This document shows, piece by piece, positions 6,377 through 14,236 of a DNA stretch of 15,159 bases (positions within the stretch are counted from its first letter, which is position 1; the number at the start of each line of letters is the position of its first letter). The notes under the pieces were generated by a model, which saw only the letters and a list, made by a program, of their open reading frames with translations, was not told where the DNA came from and did no database searches. This stretch comes from Oscillospiraceae bacterium (lineage in GTDB: Bacteria; Bacillota_A; Clostridia; Oscillospirales; CAG-272): assembly GCA_015064425.1 (NCBI GenBank), contig SVSF01000040.1, positions 1 to 15,159 of the forward strand, read 5' to 3'. A program made the translations under genes and the position numbers.

Positions 6377-7183
6377 ATGAAAAAAATCATTTGTGTGTTG
6401 TTGAGTCTCGTTGTGTTGCTCTCCTTTCTTGTTGCCTGTGACAACGGTAAAACCGAAGAAAATGAAACATCCGGTTCTGAAATTACAAAAGGCGAAACCG
6501 AAAAAGAAGAAGGGACCGAATCGGAGGAAGAAAAAATGACTGAATCAGAGACCGAAAAAGAAGATCTGCCCAAGATCACAAAAATAGCCTGTGTAGGTGA
6601 CAGTATCACATACGGTATCGGCTCGACCAATATGAGCAAAACAAACTATCCCTCAATTTTGAAAAGCCTTTTGGGTGAAAATTATGATGTAAAAGAATTC
6701 GGATTTTCCGGTTCCACCATGCAGATAAATACGCATTTGCCTGAATCGAACTCACCTTACATAGGTTCCGAAAAACATAAAAATGCGGTAGCCTATGAAC
6801 CCGATATCGTTATTATAATGCTCGGTACAAATGACGCTTTGTCTAACAGGCTCAGGACCGAAAAACACAAAGAATCGTATGCGGCTGATGCAAAAACTCT
6901 CATACAGAGCTTTAAAGACAATAATACGGCAGTAAAGATCGTTTTTATGACATCTCCCGATATTTGGGGATATGACAACAGTATAAGAAACAGCATCAGC
7001 CAAACTCTCGTTCCATTACAGAGACAATTTGCCGAAGATAACGGATATCCTCTTATCGATATCTTCTCAGCTACCGAAAAGAAGAATGAATTTTCCCACG
7101 ACGGAGTACATCTCAACGATAAGGGATATAAAGCAATTGCCGAAAAAGTTTTCGAACAATTAAAAGAACAAAATATAATTTAA
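6377..7183 (+). CDS. SGNH/GDSL-family esterase lipoprotein
   Basis: The 268-residue product starts with a lipoprotein signal: KK, a hydrophobic core and the lipobox LVAC with Cys21 as the lipidation site. Residues 22-66 are an acidic, low-complexity Glu/Lys/Thr/Ser linker that would hold the enzyme off the membrane. The catalytic domain carries the SGNH blocks: GDSIT (74-78) with nucleophile Ser76, the block II Gly in GFSGST (109-114), GTND (150-153) with Asn152, and DGVH (242-245) with Asp242 and His245. It should be an extracellular esterase, for example a carbohydrate deacetylase or lipid acylhydrolase; the substrate is open. The frame extends upstream to 6314, but AAGG 7 nt before ATG 6377 and the signal peptide fix the start. 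The gene is monocistronic, between a promoter and a strong terminator. Confidence 0.92.
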   Translation: MKKIICVLLSLVVLLSFLVACDNGKTEENETSGSEITKGETEKEEGTESEEEKMTESETEKEDLPKITKIACVGDSITYGIGSTNMSKTNYPSILKSLLGENYDVKEFGFSGSTMQINTHLPESNSPYIGSEKHKNAVAYEPDIVIIMLGTNDALSNRLRTEKHKESYAADAKTLIQSFKDNNTAVKIVFMTSPDIWGYDNSIRNSISQTLVPLQRQFAEDNGYPLIDIFSATEKKNEFSHDGVHLNDKGYKAIAEKVFEQLKEQNII

Positions 7184-7186
7184 GAG

Positions 7187-7222
7187 AAAGAAGCAAAACG
7201 GAATCACGTTTTGCTTCTTTTG
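7187..7222 (+). terminator. Terminator of the SGNH lipoprotein gene
   Basis: AAAGAAGCAAAACG (7187-7200) and CGTTTTGCTTCTTT (7207-7220) form a perfect 14-bp stem around GAATCA, followed by TTTTGTTCTGTTTT. Confidence 0.92.
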
Positions 7223-7296
7223 TTCTGTTTTAAATCAATATACAGTCGTCTCTTCCGTTTCTGCGTCAATAAGTGAATAGCACCGCAAAGATTATC

Positions 7297-7346
7297 TGTA
7301 AATTTACACAGTTACCGTGGATTTTTTTTATATTTTATGTTATACT
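7297..7346 (+). promoter_or_regulatory. Promoter of the epimerase-like/pepF/mntP operon
   Basis: An extended -10, TGT before TATACT (7341-7346), is paired with a poor -35 (TGGATT, 7318-7323). A perfect 12-base palindrome, TGTAAATTTACA (7297-7308), lies just upstream of the -35 and could bind a regulator. The rest of the 7223-7389 gap shows nothing recognisable. Confidence 0.5.
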
Positions 7347-7389
7347 GATTTTTAAAGTAATTTCAGTAATTTGAAATAAGGTGGAAAAA

Positions 7390-8226
7390 ATGGTATATAC
7401 TGTAAGAAACGAATACGTTTCGGCGGATATCGATAGCATCGGTGCTGAGATAATATCCATAAAATCAAAGGGTAAGGAATATTTATGCCGGAACAGACGT
7501 GAAGGACGAAGTGTCAATGTTTTCCCATTCTGCGGCAGTCCCTTCAGAGGCAAATTCCTTTACGAAGGGGAGTTTTTTCCTTGCGAGACTGACGGTTTTA
7601 TAAAAAGATGCGCATTTAATCTCATTGAACAGACCAAAGAACGGTTGATTTTATGTTTTTCCTCCACAAGTGAGACGAAAAAGATATATCCATTTGATTT
7701 TGAAATAAGCATCACATATACACTGGAAGAAAATACTCTCCATACAGCGTATAGGCTTATAAATAGATCGGAAAAGACTATGATATTCGGAATCGGAGCA
7801 AAACTGTATTTCGAAGTTAAAGACGAAAATGAACCTCCTCTCGTTGCATTCAGTAAGCCTGTTCCCGCGGAATGCCTATTTTTAAATCGCGAAGGCTTTG
7901 CCACCCACAAGACTGAAAATTGTGCCCTAAGCGAAGGAACTTCATTGAGTATAAAAGATACCGATGACTGTATTATACGTTCCAAGCACCGTAAGATAAA
8001 CATTAGTCACGGAGCTGAAGATAACGTCGTCATTTATTCCAACGACCTGCCCTATCTCGGGATAAGAAAAGTACATACCGAGTCAGAATATGCACTCGGA
8101 CTTTCTCTCTGCACATCTCTCCCGTCAGTTGACGGAAGCGTTGACAATATAAGAGAAAAAAAAGATATGCGTAAATTAACCCCCGGAGATAAATACGAGA
8201 TAGCTTATTCCGTGGAATTTAAGTAA
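7390..8226 (+). CDS. Aldose-1-epimerase-like protein, probably catalytically inactive
   Basis: The 278-residue protein has the layout of the LacX-type galactose mutarotase-like family: GAEIISI (18-24), KEYL (29-32), a VFPFCGSPF segment (44-52) where the family has the FPi-G strand, then a beta-sandwich continuing to the C terminus. The residues that make the enzyme are missing. The usual HGF motif reads DGF (Asp68), the GGHPaF motif reads GAKLYF (Lys138 in place of His), and the late CiEPW strand reads GIRKV (Arg226 where the general base Glu is expected). It may bind a sugar without turning it over, or act on another substrate. ATG 7390 follows AAGGTGG by 5 nt; a GTG at 7381 lies within that site. 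It is the first gene of an operon with pepF, 15 nt downstream. Confidence 0.72.
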   Translation: MVYTVRNEYVSADIDSIGAEIISIKSKGKEYLCRNRREGRSVNVFPFCGSPFRGKFLYEGEFFPCETDGFIKRCAFNLIEQTKERLILCFSSTSETKKIYPFDFEISITYTLEENTLHTAYRLINRSEKTMIFGIGAKLYFEVKDENEPPLVAFSKPVPAECLFLNREGFATHKTENCALSEGTSLSIKDTDDCIIRSKHRKINISHGAEDNVVIYSNDLPYLGIRKVHTESEYALGLSLCTSLPSVDGSVDNIREKKDMRKLTPGDKYEIAYSVEFK

Positions 8227-8241
8227 AAAAGGAGATACTGT

Positions 8242-10044
8242 ATGGCAGAGCAAAAAAAGATACCGAAACGTTCCGAAGTAAGAAAAGAAGATACCTGGGC
8301 TCTTGAGGATCTGTTTGCCACAGATGAGCTTTGGTTCGAAGAAATAAGGGCTTGCGAAAAATACGTTGATATTATAAGATCCTATAAGGGAAAACTGAAG
8401 GAAGATGCAAATATGCTCCTTGAGTATTTCAGAATGGATACAGAGCTTTCACTAAAGCTCAGCGCTTTAGGCAACTATTGCTACAGAAAAGCCGATGAGG
8501 ATATGGCTAACGGATTCTATAAGGATATGTGCGGAAAATACTCCGAATTATGTACAAAGCTTTCCGCCGCTTCTTCATTCGATACTGTAGAAATACTCGA
8601 TATAGATGACATTACCCTTGAAATGTTTTTTGACAAAGAGCCTGCTCTTAAAGAATACAGCAGAAATCTCTACCTTATAAGACGAAGCAAAGACCACGTT
8701 CTTTCCGAAAAAGAAGAAGCTCTTTTGTCAGAGGTCGGTCAGATATCCGGTGCGGGAAGCGATATATCCGCTACTCTTCGTAATGCAGATATGAAATTTA
8801 GGGATGCGACAGATAAAGACGGAAATTCATATCCGTTGAGTAATGCAAGCTTCAGTGCACTTATAAAATCCGAAGACAGAGTTCTTCGTAAAAGCGCCTT
8901 TGAAAATATGTACGCAGGATATTCCTCTCTGGGAAATACTCTTGCATCATGTTTTGATGCTCAGGCGAAAAAGCTCAAATTCTATTCAAAGATCCGAAAC
9001 CATGCGAGCACCATAGATGCAGCTCTGTTCTATACGGAGGTACCCGTTTCCGTATATCATAATCTTATAAAAACTGTAAATGACAAGCTTCCTTATATGT
9101 ACAAATACATCGAACTCAGAAAAAAGCTTCTGGGTCTCGATGAGCTTCATATGTACGATCTTTATACGCCAATTGTTTCCGGTGTGGACAAAAGCATAAG
9201 CTACGAAGAGGCAAAGGAGACCGTAGTAAAGGCTCTTGCTCCTTTGGGAGAAGAGTATATTGCGTATCTTAAAAAGGGCTTTAACGAACGTTGGATAGAC
9301 ATTTACGAAAACGAGGGTAAGAGAAGCGGTGCTTACTCCGCAGGAGCAAGCCCTCATCCCTACGTACTCCTCAATTACGGCAATACTCTGAACGATCAGT
9401 TCACCCTTGCTCACGAAATGGGACATGCCCTTCACTCCTATTATTCACGTAAGATACAGCCTCCCCAGACTGCATCCTACGTCATATTCGTGGCTGAAGT
9501 TGCCTCTACGTGTAACGAGATATTGCTTATGAAATATCTTCTTGCGCACACAGAGGACAAGCAAGAAAAAATATATCTTATCAACTATTTCCTTGAACAG
9601 TTCAAAAGCACGGTATACCGTCAGACGATGTTTGCGGAATTCGAGCTTGAAATAAATCGTTTCGCAGAAGAAGGAAACACACTTACTAAGGAAGCACTCA
9701 ACAAAAAATATTATGCACTCGTCAAGAAATATCACGGAGACGGCATAACTGTAGATGATGAAATAAAGTGGGAGTGGTCAAGGATACCTCACTTCTATAT
9801 GAACTACTACGTATTCCAATATGCTACGGGCTTTTCCGCTGCAGCAGCTCTTGCCGAAAAAATTCTTGAAGAAGGCGAGCCTGCTGTAAAGAGATATTTA
9901 AGTTTTCTGTCCTCAGGCGGCTCTAAAGACCCCATATCCCTGCTTCGTGATGCTGGTGTGGATATGTCAAGCTCCGAGCCTATAGAAAAGGCTCTGGATC
10001 TCTTCTCTGATCTTATAGATGAAGCAGATGCTCTTACAGAATAG
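8242..10044 (+). CDS. pepF: Oligoendopeptidase F (M3 family zinc peptidase)
   Basis: At 600 residues this is a full-length PepF. The zinc-binding site HEMGH (His391, Glu392, His395) is followed 24 residues later by the third ligand Glu419 in FVAEVAS, the M3-family pattern. The N-terminal third is the helical M3 lobe, beginning with the family-typical KEDTWALEDLF segment (21-31). The enzyme degrades short peptides, about 7-17 residues in characterised homologues, in the cytoplasm. There is no signal peptide. AAGGAG precedes the ATG by 7 nt. The gene is second in the operon, 15 nt after the epimerase-like gene and 20 nt before mntP. No frameshift or missing residue is visible. Confidence 0.96.
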   Translation: MAEQKKIPKRSEVRKEDTWALEDLFATDELWFEEIRACEKYVDIIRSYKGKLKEDANMLLEYFRMDTELSLKLSALGNYCYRKADEDMANGFYKDMCGKYSELCTKLSAASSFDTVEILDIDDITLEMFFDKEPALKEYSRNLYLIRRSKDHVLSEKEEALLSEVGQISGAGSDISATLRNADMKFRDATDKDGNSYPLSNASFSALIKSEDRVLRKSAFENMYAGYSSLGNTLASCFDAQAKKLKFYSKIRNHASTIDAALFYTEVPVSVYHNLIKTVNDKLPYMYKYIELRKKLLGLDELHMYDLYTPIVSGVDKSISYEEAKETVVKALAPLGEEYIAYLKKGFNERWIDIYENEGKRSGAYSAGASPHPYVLLNYGNTLNDQFTLAHEMGHALHSYYSRKIQPPQTASYVIFVAEVASTCNEILLMKYLLAHTEDKQEKIYLINYFLEQFKSTVYRQTMFAEFELEINRFAEEGNTLTKEALNKKYYALVKKYHGDGITVDDEIKWEWSRIPHFYMNYYVFQYATGFSAAAALAEKILEEGEPAVKRYLSFLSSGGSKDPISLLRDAGVDMSSSEPIEKALDLFSDLIDEADALTE

Positions 10045-10064
10045 TTTAAAGAAAGGTGAGTAAA

Positions 10065-10643
10065 ATGGGGCTCGGATTTGCTTTCTTTTTTAACAGTATG
10101 CTTTTCGGAATAGGCCTGTCTATGGATGCTTTTTCCGTTTCCCTTGCCAACGGTCTGAATGAGCCTTGTATGAAAAAAAGCAAGACCCTCTCCATATCGG
10201 GAACCTTTGCCTTCTTTCAGTTTATTATGCCTCTGATCGGATGGATATGCGTTCATACCATAGTACAGTTTTTCAGTGGTTTTGAAAAGCTTATTCCATG
10301 GATAGCCTTGGGACTTTTAGGATTCATCGGTGGAAAAATGCTCCTCGACGGAATAAAAAACAACAGTGAAAGTTGTGAGAGCGGTCTTGGATTCGGAGCA
10401 CTGATGCTTCAGGGGCTTGCCACCTCAATCGATGCTCTGTCAGTAGGCTTTACCATCGCTCACTATAATTTTTTTGAAGCCTTTGCCGAATGTCTTATAA
10501 TTGCCGCAGTTACCTTCTCACTTTGTCTGCTCGGTCTCAGTATAGGAAAAAGAGCAGGAACGAAGCTTTCGGGTAAAGCAGGAATACTCGGGGGAACGAT
10601 ACTGATATTTATAGGACTTGAAATATTTTTAACAAGCTTTTTC
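10065..10643 (+). CDS. mntP: Manganese efflux pump MntP
   Basis: The frame continues to a TAG ending at 10646. The 193-residue protein has six hydrophobic segments and the two internally repeated MntP motifs: GLSMDAFSVSLANGL (17-31) and QGLATSIDALSVG near residue 123. Asp21 and Asp123 correspond to the membrane aspartates important in E. coli MntP. It exports Mn(II) across the cytoplasmic membrane. AAAGG precedes ATG 10065 by 8 nt; a GTG at 10056 overlaps that site. In many bacteria mntP sits behind a yybP-ykoY Mn riboswitch, but here the gene follows pepF by 20 nt and has no leader, so it is probably expressed with the peptidase. Confidence 0.93.
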
Positions 10644-10647
10644 TAGC

Positions 10648-10689
10648 AAAAACAAAGAGGACGCTTTTTAAGTGTCCTCCTTGTTTTTT
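10648..10689. terminator. Bidirectional terminator between convergent genes
   Basis: AAAAACAAAGAGGACGC (10648-10664) pairs with GTGTCCTCCTTGTTTTT (10672-10688): 17 positions, one A-C mismatch and one G-T wobble, with U-tracts on either strand. It serves mntP on the plus strand and the membrane protein on the minus strand, whose last codons lie in the hairpin. Confidence 0.9.
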
Positions 10690-11450
10690 ATTTTCGGTAT
10701 AAACTTCTGTGCAAACACACCTTTGTTCCGCCCTATGATGTAATAATATCCTATGACGGAAAATACAACTGCACCCACGCAATTAACTATAAGATCTTTC
10801 ATAGTATCGATAAGTCCTATATCAAGGTGTCCGTTTATTACGTATTCTCCGCCATCCGTAAGCCGTAAAACCGTAGTCTCTATACCGTTTATACGAACCG
10901 TATCGTTAAGTCCGCTTGGGTTAAGAGCAACAGATGATATATCGTAAATAAATCTGTCCTTTTGCATATCGGAGCTGAACAGCATATCCATTGAAAATTC
11001 AAAGAATTCCCAAATAACTCCCACCGTCATGGAGAAGCAAAATGCCACAAAAGCCACAAACAGCGGAGACAGATTTATATGAAACCTGGGAGAGTTATTA
11101 AGTATATCAATAAGCGCAAATCCAATAGCAGCCATCAAAAAACCGTTTACCGTGTGAAGCATAGTATCCCACCAGGGTATATGGGTATAAAAGCTTCCAA
11201 GCTCTCCCAAGATCTCTGCGGCAAAAATAAAGAAAAGTATTACAGCCTCAAGCTCCCTCGGTATTTCAATACCAAGCTTTTCATCGACAAACAAAGGAAT
11301 ATCAAAAAGCAATAGAGTCAGCGTACAGAAAAATACGGAATGATAGTCTCCTTTAAGAAATCTTGCAACAAGAATGGCAGCAACGAAAACACTTAAAATA
11401 ATCTGCACCCTGCTTTTCTTTTTCACAAAGACCTTAAGTCTCTCCTTCAT
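10668..11450 (-). CDS. Polytopic membrane protein, tentatively YjdF/DUF2238-like
   Basis: The 260-residue product has hydrophobic segments near 15-32, 37-54, 67-85, 97-117, 128-150 and 215-240, so about six membrane spans, with a polar loop of some 60 residues before the last. Conserved-looking motifs are WWDTMLHTVNGFLMAAIG (93-110) and GVIWEFFEF (144-152), then DTMKDLIVNCVGA near the last span. An acidic/His D-LH-G pattern followed by W-EF-E and DT-DL-N-GA is reminiscent of the DUF2238/YjdF group, but I am not certain of the family and no function can be stated. The start is ATG 11450, 7 nt after GGGGG; the ATG at 11456 is too close. It is transcribed alone from a near-consensus promoter. 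Confidence 0.72.
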   Translation of the reverse strand: MKERLKVFVKKKSRVQIILSVFVAAILVARFLKGDYHSVFFCTLTLLLFDIPLFVDEKLGIEIPRELEAVILFFIFAAEILGELGSFYTHIPWWDTMLHTVNGFLMAAIGFALIDILNNSPRFHINLSPLFVAFVAFCFSMTVGVIWEFFEFSMDMLFSSDMQKDRFIYDISSVALNPSGLNDTVRINGIETTVLRLTDGGEYVINGHLDIGLIDTMKDLIVNCVGAVVFSVIGYYYIIGRNKGVFAQKFIPKIKNKEDT

Positions 11451-11470
11451 ACGCATTCCCCCTTTTTATA

Positions 11471-11500
11471 ATTATACGATAAAAATATTAATAATGTTAA
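11471..11500 (-). promoter_or_regulatory. Sigma-A promoter for the DUF2238-like gene, with adjoining inverted repeat
   Basis: On the minus strand TTAACA (11495-11500), 18 nt, TATAAT (11471-11476). A perfect 9-bp inverted repeat, AAAACAGTA (11499-11507) and TACTGTTTT (11511-11519), abuts the -35 on its upstream side. Confidence 0.75.
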
Positions 11501-11532
11501 AACAGTATTTTACTGTTTTGTTCCTTATGTAT

Positions 11533-11566
11533 AAAAAAAGATCTGTAAGCAGCCTTACAGATCTTT
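11533..11566 (-). terminator. Terminator of the greA-TRIC operon, overlapping the stop codon
   Basis: AAAGATCTGTAAG (11537-11549) and CTTACAGATCTTT (11554-11566) form a perfect 13-bp stem with a 4-nt loop. On the minus strand it is followed by seven T residues. The codons for the last three residues (KDL) and the stop lie inside the stem. Confidence 0.92.
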
Positions 11567-12202
11567 CGGTTCAATATGAGGAAGATTCCATTTGAATCTT
11601 TCCGCTAAAAGTCTTATTATAATTATCGTCATAAAGTCCAAGAGCATTGCGGCACCCCCGTCCCAATATTTAAGCACTATAAGATGCACCACCGATCCTA
11701 TTACGGAAGCCACAGCGTAAACGTGCTTAACAAACACCTGAGGTACCGTACAAAGGAATATATCTCTTAGAACTCCACCGCCAATACCGGTTATGACTCC
11801 CACGAAAAGCAGCACTGCCACACTTTGTGTCTCCGTATTGGTTATCGCCGCCTCAATACCTATAACCGTAAATGCGGCAAGACCTATGGTATCCGTAAGA
11901 AAGAATACATACTCTCCAACAGCAGAGTGAGGTTTCTTTCCCGCTTTGTTGGCACAATATACCAAAACAAAGCTTAATAGAGATACGATAAGCGCAATAA
12001 GTGCGCAAAGAGGATCTCTGAACATTTTAGGAGGAGTGAAACCTATAACGAGATCTCTTATGACTCCCCCTCCTATAGCTGTGACCATTCCCGCGACAGC
12101 TACGCCGAATATATCCAGCTTATACTTTATGCCTTTTAAGGCACCCGATACGGCAAACGACACCGTACCTATCATTTCGAAAAGTGTAAAATACGTTCCC
12201 AT
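11555..12202 (-). CDS. TRIC/UPF0126 family membrane protein (cation channel or glycine transporter type)
   Basis: The 215-residue protein has about seven hydrophobic segments and the family's internal duplication: a first repeat with GTVSFAVSGALKG and TAIGGGVIRD, and a second with GLAAFTVIG and GVITGIGGGVLRD. The two GGG-RD motifs are the hallmark of UPF0126 proteins (YadS/YicG), prokaryotic relatives of TRIC channels; some members are annotated as glycine transporters. It should lie in the cytoplasmic membrane. The frame extends upstream into greA, but ATG 12202, 4 nt after the greA stop, gives the standard N terminus. I see no ribosome binding site of its own, so it is probably translated by coupling to greA. 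The ion or solute is not resolved by sequence. Confidence 0.88.
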   Translation of the reverse strand: MGTYFTLFEMIGTVSFAVSGALKGIKYKLDIFGVAVAGMVTAIGGGVIRDLVIGFTPPKMFRDPLCALIALIVSLLSFVLVYCANKAGKKPHSAVGEYVFFLTDTIGLAAFTVIGIEAAITNTETQSVAVLLFVGVITGIGGGVLRDIFLCTVPQVFVKHVYAVASVIGSVVHLIVLKYWDGGAAMLLDFMTIIIIRLLAERFKWNLPHIEPKDL

Positions 12203-12206
12203 AGCA

Positions 12207-12707
12207 TTAATATGTCTGTATGGGCAAGTCGTAGTCGTCCTCGCCCTTTTCAATTGCTCTTATTACTATAGAGTAGCTATACCTCTCGTTGACCTTTACC
12301 GTAACTCTGTCTCCTACCTTCTTGCCCAATACTGCCTTGCCGAAGGGAGAATCTTTAGAAATACAGTCATTGAGTACGTCGTTGCGAAGAGTAGTAACTA
12401 TTCTTATCACCCTCTCTTCATCGTCATCCTCGTAGTATATGGTCACTCTGTCAAAAAGTCCTACCTCATTATCATTTGAGTCGGTCTTTATGATTATTGC
12501 CGTCCTTATCATATTTTCAAGAAATCTGATACGGCTGTTATTTCTGTTATTCTCACGTTTAGCATGACGGTATTCTTCGTTTTCAGAAAGATCTCCAAGC
12601 TCTCTTGCCTCTCTCAGAGCTTCTCTGAGAGAAGGTGCGATCCTTCTGCGCTCCTCAAGTTCCTCCGTAAGCTTTTTTATATCAACTTCCGTAAGCTCAT
12701 TGTACAT
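12207..12707 (-). CDS. greA: Transcription elongation factor GreA-like
   Basis: The 166-residue protein consists of the GreA N-terminal antiparallel coiled coil (about 4-75) and the FKBP-like C-terminal domain. The coil tip reads GDLSENEEY (38-46), with Asp39 and Glu42 corresponding to the acidic residues that reach the RNA polymerase active site and stimulate cleavage of backtracked RNA. The C-terminal domain holds SPFGKAVLGKKVGD, the family signature. The coil is richer in Arg than usual, and a short acidic tail (EKGEDDYDLPIQTY) runs past the usual end near residue 158; a GreA paralogue is possible. AAGGAGG lies 10 nt before the ATG, slightly long. It is the first gene of a two-gene operon with the TRIC-family gene. 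Confidence 0.88.
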   Translation of the reverse strand: MYNELTEVDIKKLTEELEERRRIAPSLREALREARELGDLSENEEYRHAKRENNRNNSRIRFLENMIRTAIIIKTDSNDNEVGLFDRVTIYYEDDDEERVIRIVTTLRNDVLNDCISKDSPFGKAVLGKKVGDRVTVKVNERYSYSIVIRAIEKGEDDYDLPIQTY

Positions 12708-12740
12708 ATGGGCTCATCCTCCTTGATCGTGTTCCAGTAC

Positions 12741-12769
12741 ATTTTACTCCCAAAAGAAAAAAATGTCAA
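12741..12769 (-). promoter_or_regulatory. Sigma-A promoter for greA
   Basis: TTGACA (12764-12769), 17 nt, TAAAAT (12741-12746) on the minus strand. The start would lie near 12734, just ahead of the AAGGAGG site at 12718-12724. Confidence 0.85.
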
Positions 12770-12807
12770 TGGATATAGCAAATCCCCAAGCAGCAGGGCA
12801 TCTCATA

Positions 12808-12836
12808 TAAAAACACGGACCGATAACGGTCCGTGC
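12808..12836 (-). terminator. Terminator of the CNNM/CorC-type gene
   Basis: CACGGACCG (12814-12822) and CGGTCCGTG (12827-12835) form a perfect 9-bp GC-rich stem around ATAA. On the minus strand five T residues follow. It lies 8 nt after the stop codon. Confidence 0.92.
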
Positions 12837-12843
12837 TTATATT

Positions 12844-14193
12844 TTATTTATCGTCCTCTTCCTCATCCTTGGAAACAAGAGTCACAATAGCCCAATCAAC
12901 GCGTCTGTCTACTATGGAATCAACCTTAATATGAAGGTTGTATGCATCTATTTCGGGTATCTGTTCAACCTCTTCCGGTATTTCGGAAAGACAACTGAAA
13001 ATAAGTCCGCCAAGAGTATCGAAATCCGCTTCCTCCTCGTCATATTCAAGACCTATCTCACTTTCAAGTCTTTCAAGCTCTACGCTTCCTCCTACTCTCC
13101 AGGTATCTTCGCTGAGCTTTATAATATCCGTTTCTTCCTCGTGCTTGTCGGACTCGTCGTAAATATTTCCGACCAACTCCTCAAGCAGATCCTCGAGAGT
13201 AACAAGTCCGGATGTTCCTCCGTATTCGTCAAGCACTATTGCCATATGCATCTTCTTATTCTGCATATCTCTGAAAAGCACGTCTGCCCTTACTGTAGTG
13301 GGAACGAAATATGCAGGATAGACTGAATCTCTCAAAGATATGTTTTTTCCCATACTTCTTTCAAGCAAGTACTTCTTTACGTTAAGTATACCGATAATAT
13401 GGTCTACGTCCTCCTCATATACGGGGAAACGAGAGAAACCGCTCTCCTCAATGAGCTTAACTACGTCTTCAATAGAATCGTCAACATCGAGTACCGCCAT
13501 CTCCTTACGATGGATCATAACATCCTCCGCAGAAAGATTATTGAACTCAAATACGTTTTCGATAAGCTCCTTTTCACTGGACTCAATAGCACCCAGCTCC
13601 TCGCCCATGTCTACCATGAGCATTATCTCCTCTTCCGTCACCTCTTCTCCGTTATCGGCAGGATCTATTCCCAAAAGTCTCAAAACACCGTTTGTGGTAC
13701 GAGACAAAAGCCATACGACGGGGCTGAATACGAAAGAGAAAAACTTAACCGCGGATGCAGCAGCATAGGCCAGCTTATCCGCCTTCTTCATAGCTATTCT
13801 CTTCGGAACAAGTTCACCGAACACGAGAGTAATAAATGCCAAAAGAAGAGTAATAATGACGACTGAAACGTCCTGAATGGTATTTTGCGATACAAAAGTC
13901 ACCTTAAGATCGTTCACGAGCCAATCACTCAGTATTCCTGAAAAATTATCCGCCGCAAAGGCACTTCCCAAAAATCCCGCTAGAGTGATGCATATCTGAA
14001 TGGTAGAGAGAAATTTTTCCGGTTTCTCTATTACCTTCTGCACCTTTGCTGATCTTTTATCGCCATCCTCCGCTGCCTTCTTTATCTTGTTTTCATTAAG
14101 AGAAAGAATTGTAATCTCGGCACATGCAAAAAATGCATTGACAACTATCAGTATAAACTGTAAAAGTAATTGACTCCATATAGGGTCAGGCAA
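12844..14193 (-). CDS. CNNM/CorC (HlyC) family transporter with CBS pair
   Basis: The 449-residue protein has the full architecture of the family: a DUF21/CNNM membrane domain (about 1-190) with segments at the N terminus and near 60-80, 105-130 and 140-160, including QICITLAGFLGSAFA and VFGELVPKRIA; a CBS-domain pair (about 210-330) with EDVMIHRKEM and AIVLDEYGGTSGLVTLEDLLEE; and a C-terminal CorC_HlyC domain (about 350-435). Characterised relatives (CorB, MpfA) export Mg(II) or related divalent cations, with ATP bound at the CBS pair; the old hemolysin label is misleading. The start is TTG 14193, 8 nt after GGAGG and followed by a membrane-type N terminus. The gene is monocistronic, with a perfect-consensus promoter. 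Confidence 0.93.
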   Translation of the reverse strand: MPDPIWSQLLLQFILIVVNAFFACAEITILSLNENKIKKAAEDGDKRSAKVQKVIEKPEKFLSTIQICITLAGFLGSAFAADNFSGILSDWLVNDLKVTFVSQNTIQDVSVVIITLLLAFITLVFGELVPKRIAMKKADKLAYAAASAVKFFSFVFSPVVWLLSRTTNGVLRLLGIDPADNGEEVTEEEIMLMVDMGEELGAIESSEKELIENVFEFNNLSAEDVMIHRKEMAVLDVDDSIEDVVKLIEESGFSRFPVYEEDVDHIIGILNVKKYLLERSMGKNISLRDSVYPAYFVPTTVRADVLFRDMQNKKMHMAIVLDEYGGTSGLVTLEDLLEELVGNIYDESDKHEEETDIIKLSEDTWRVGGSVELERLESEIGLEYDEEEADFDTLGGLIFSCLSEIPEEVEQIPEIDAYNLHIKVDSIVDRRVDWAIVTLVSKDEEEDDK

Positions 14194-14210
14194 AATAACA
14201 ACCTCCTTGA

Positions 14211-14228
14211 CAGCATAAAAGTATGCTG
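14211..14228 (-). promoter_or_regulatory. Leader hairpin before the CNNM/CorC ribosome binding site
   Basis: CAGCATA and TATGCTG form a perfect 7-bp stem around AAAG. The hairpin begins within a few nt of the predicted transcript start (near 14230) and ends 4 nt before GGAGG (14202-14206). Confidence 0.55.
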
Positions 14229-14236
14229 ATATGTCG

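Noticed and set aside
8986..9735. Minus-strand frames inside pepF
   Set aside because: Shadows of the peptidase coding sequence; the plus-strand frame has full domain support.
10045..10064. yybP-ykoY manganese riboswitch before mntP
   Set aside because: Only 20 nt separate pepF from mntP, far too short for that riboswitch.
12938..13866. Ser-rich plus-strand frames inside the CNNM/CorC-type gene
   Set aside because: Ser-rich translations are what antisense reading of acidic Glu/Asp-rich coding sequence produces; no independent start signal is present.
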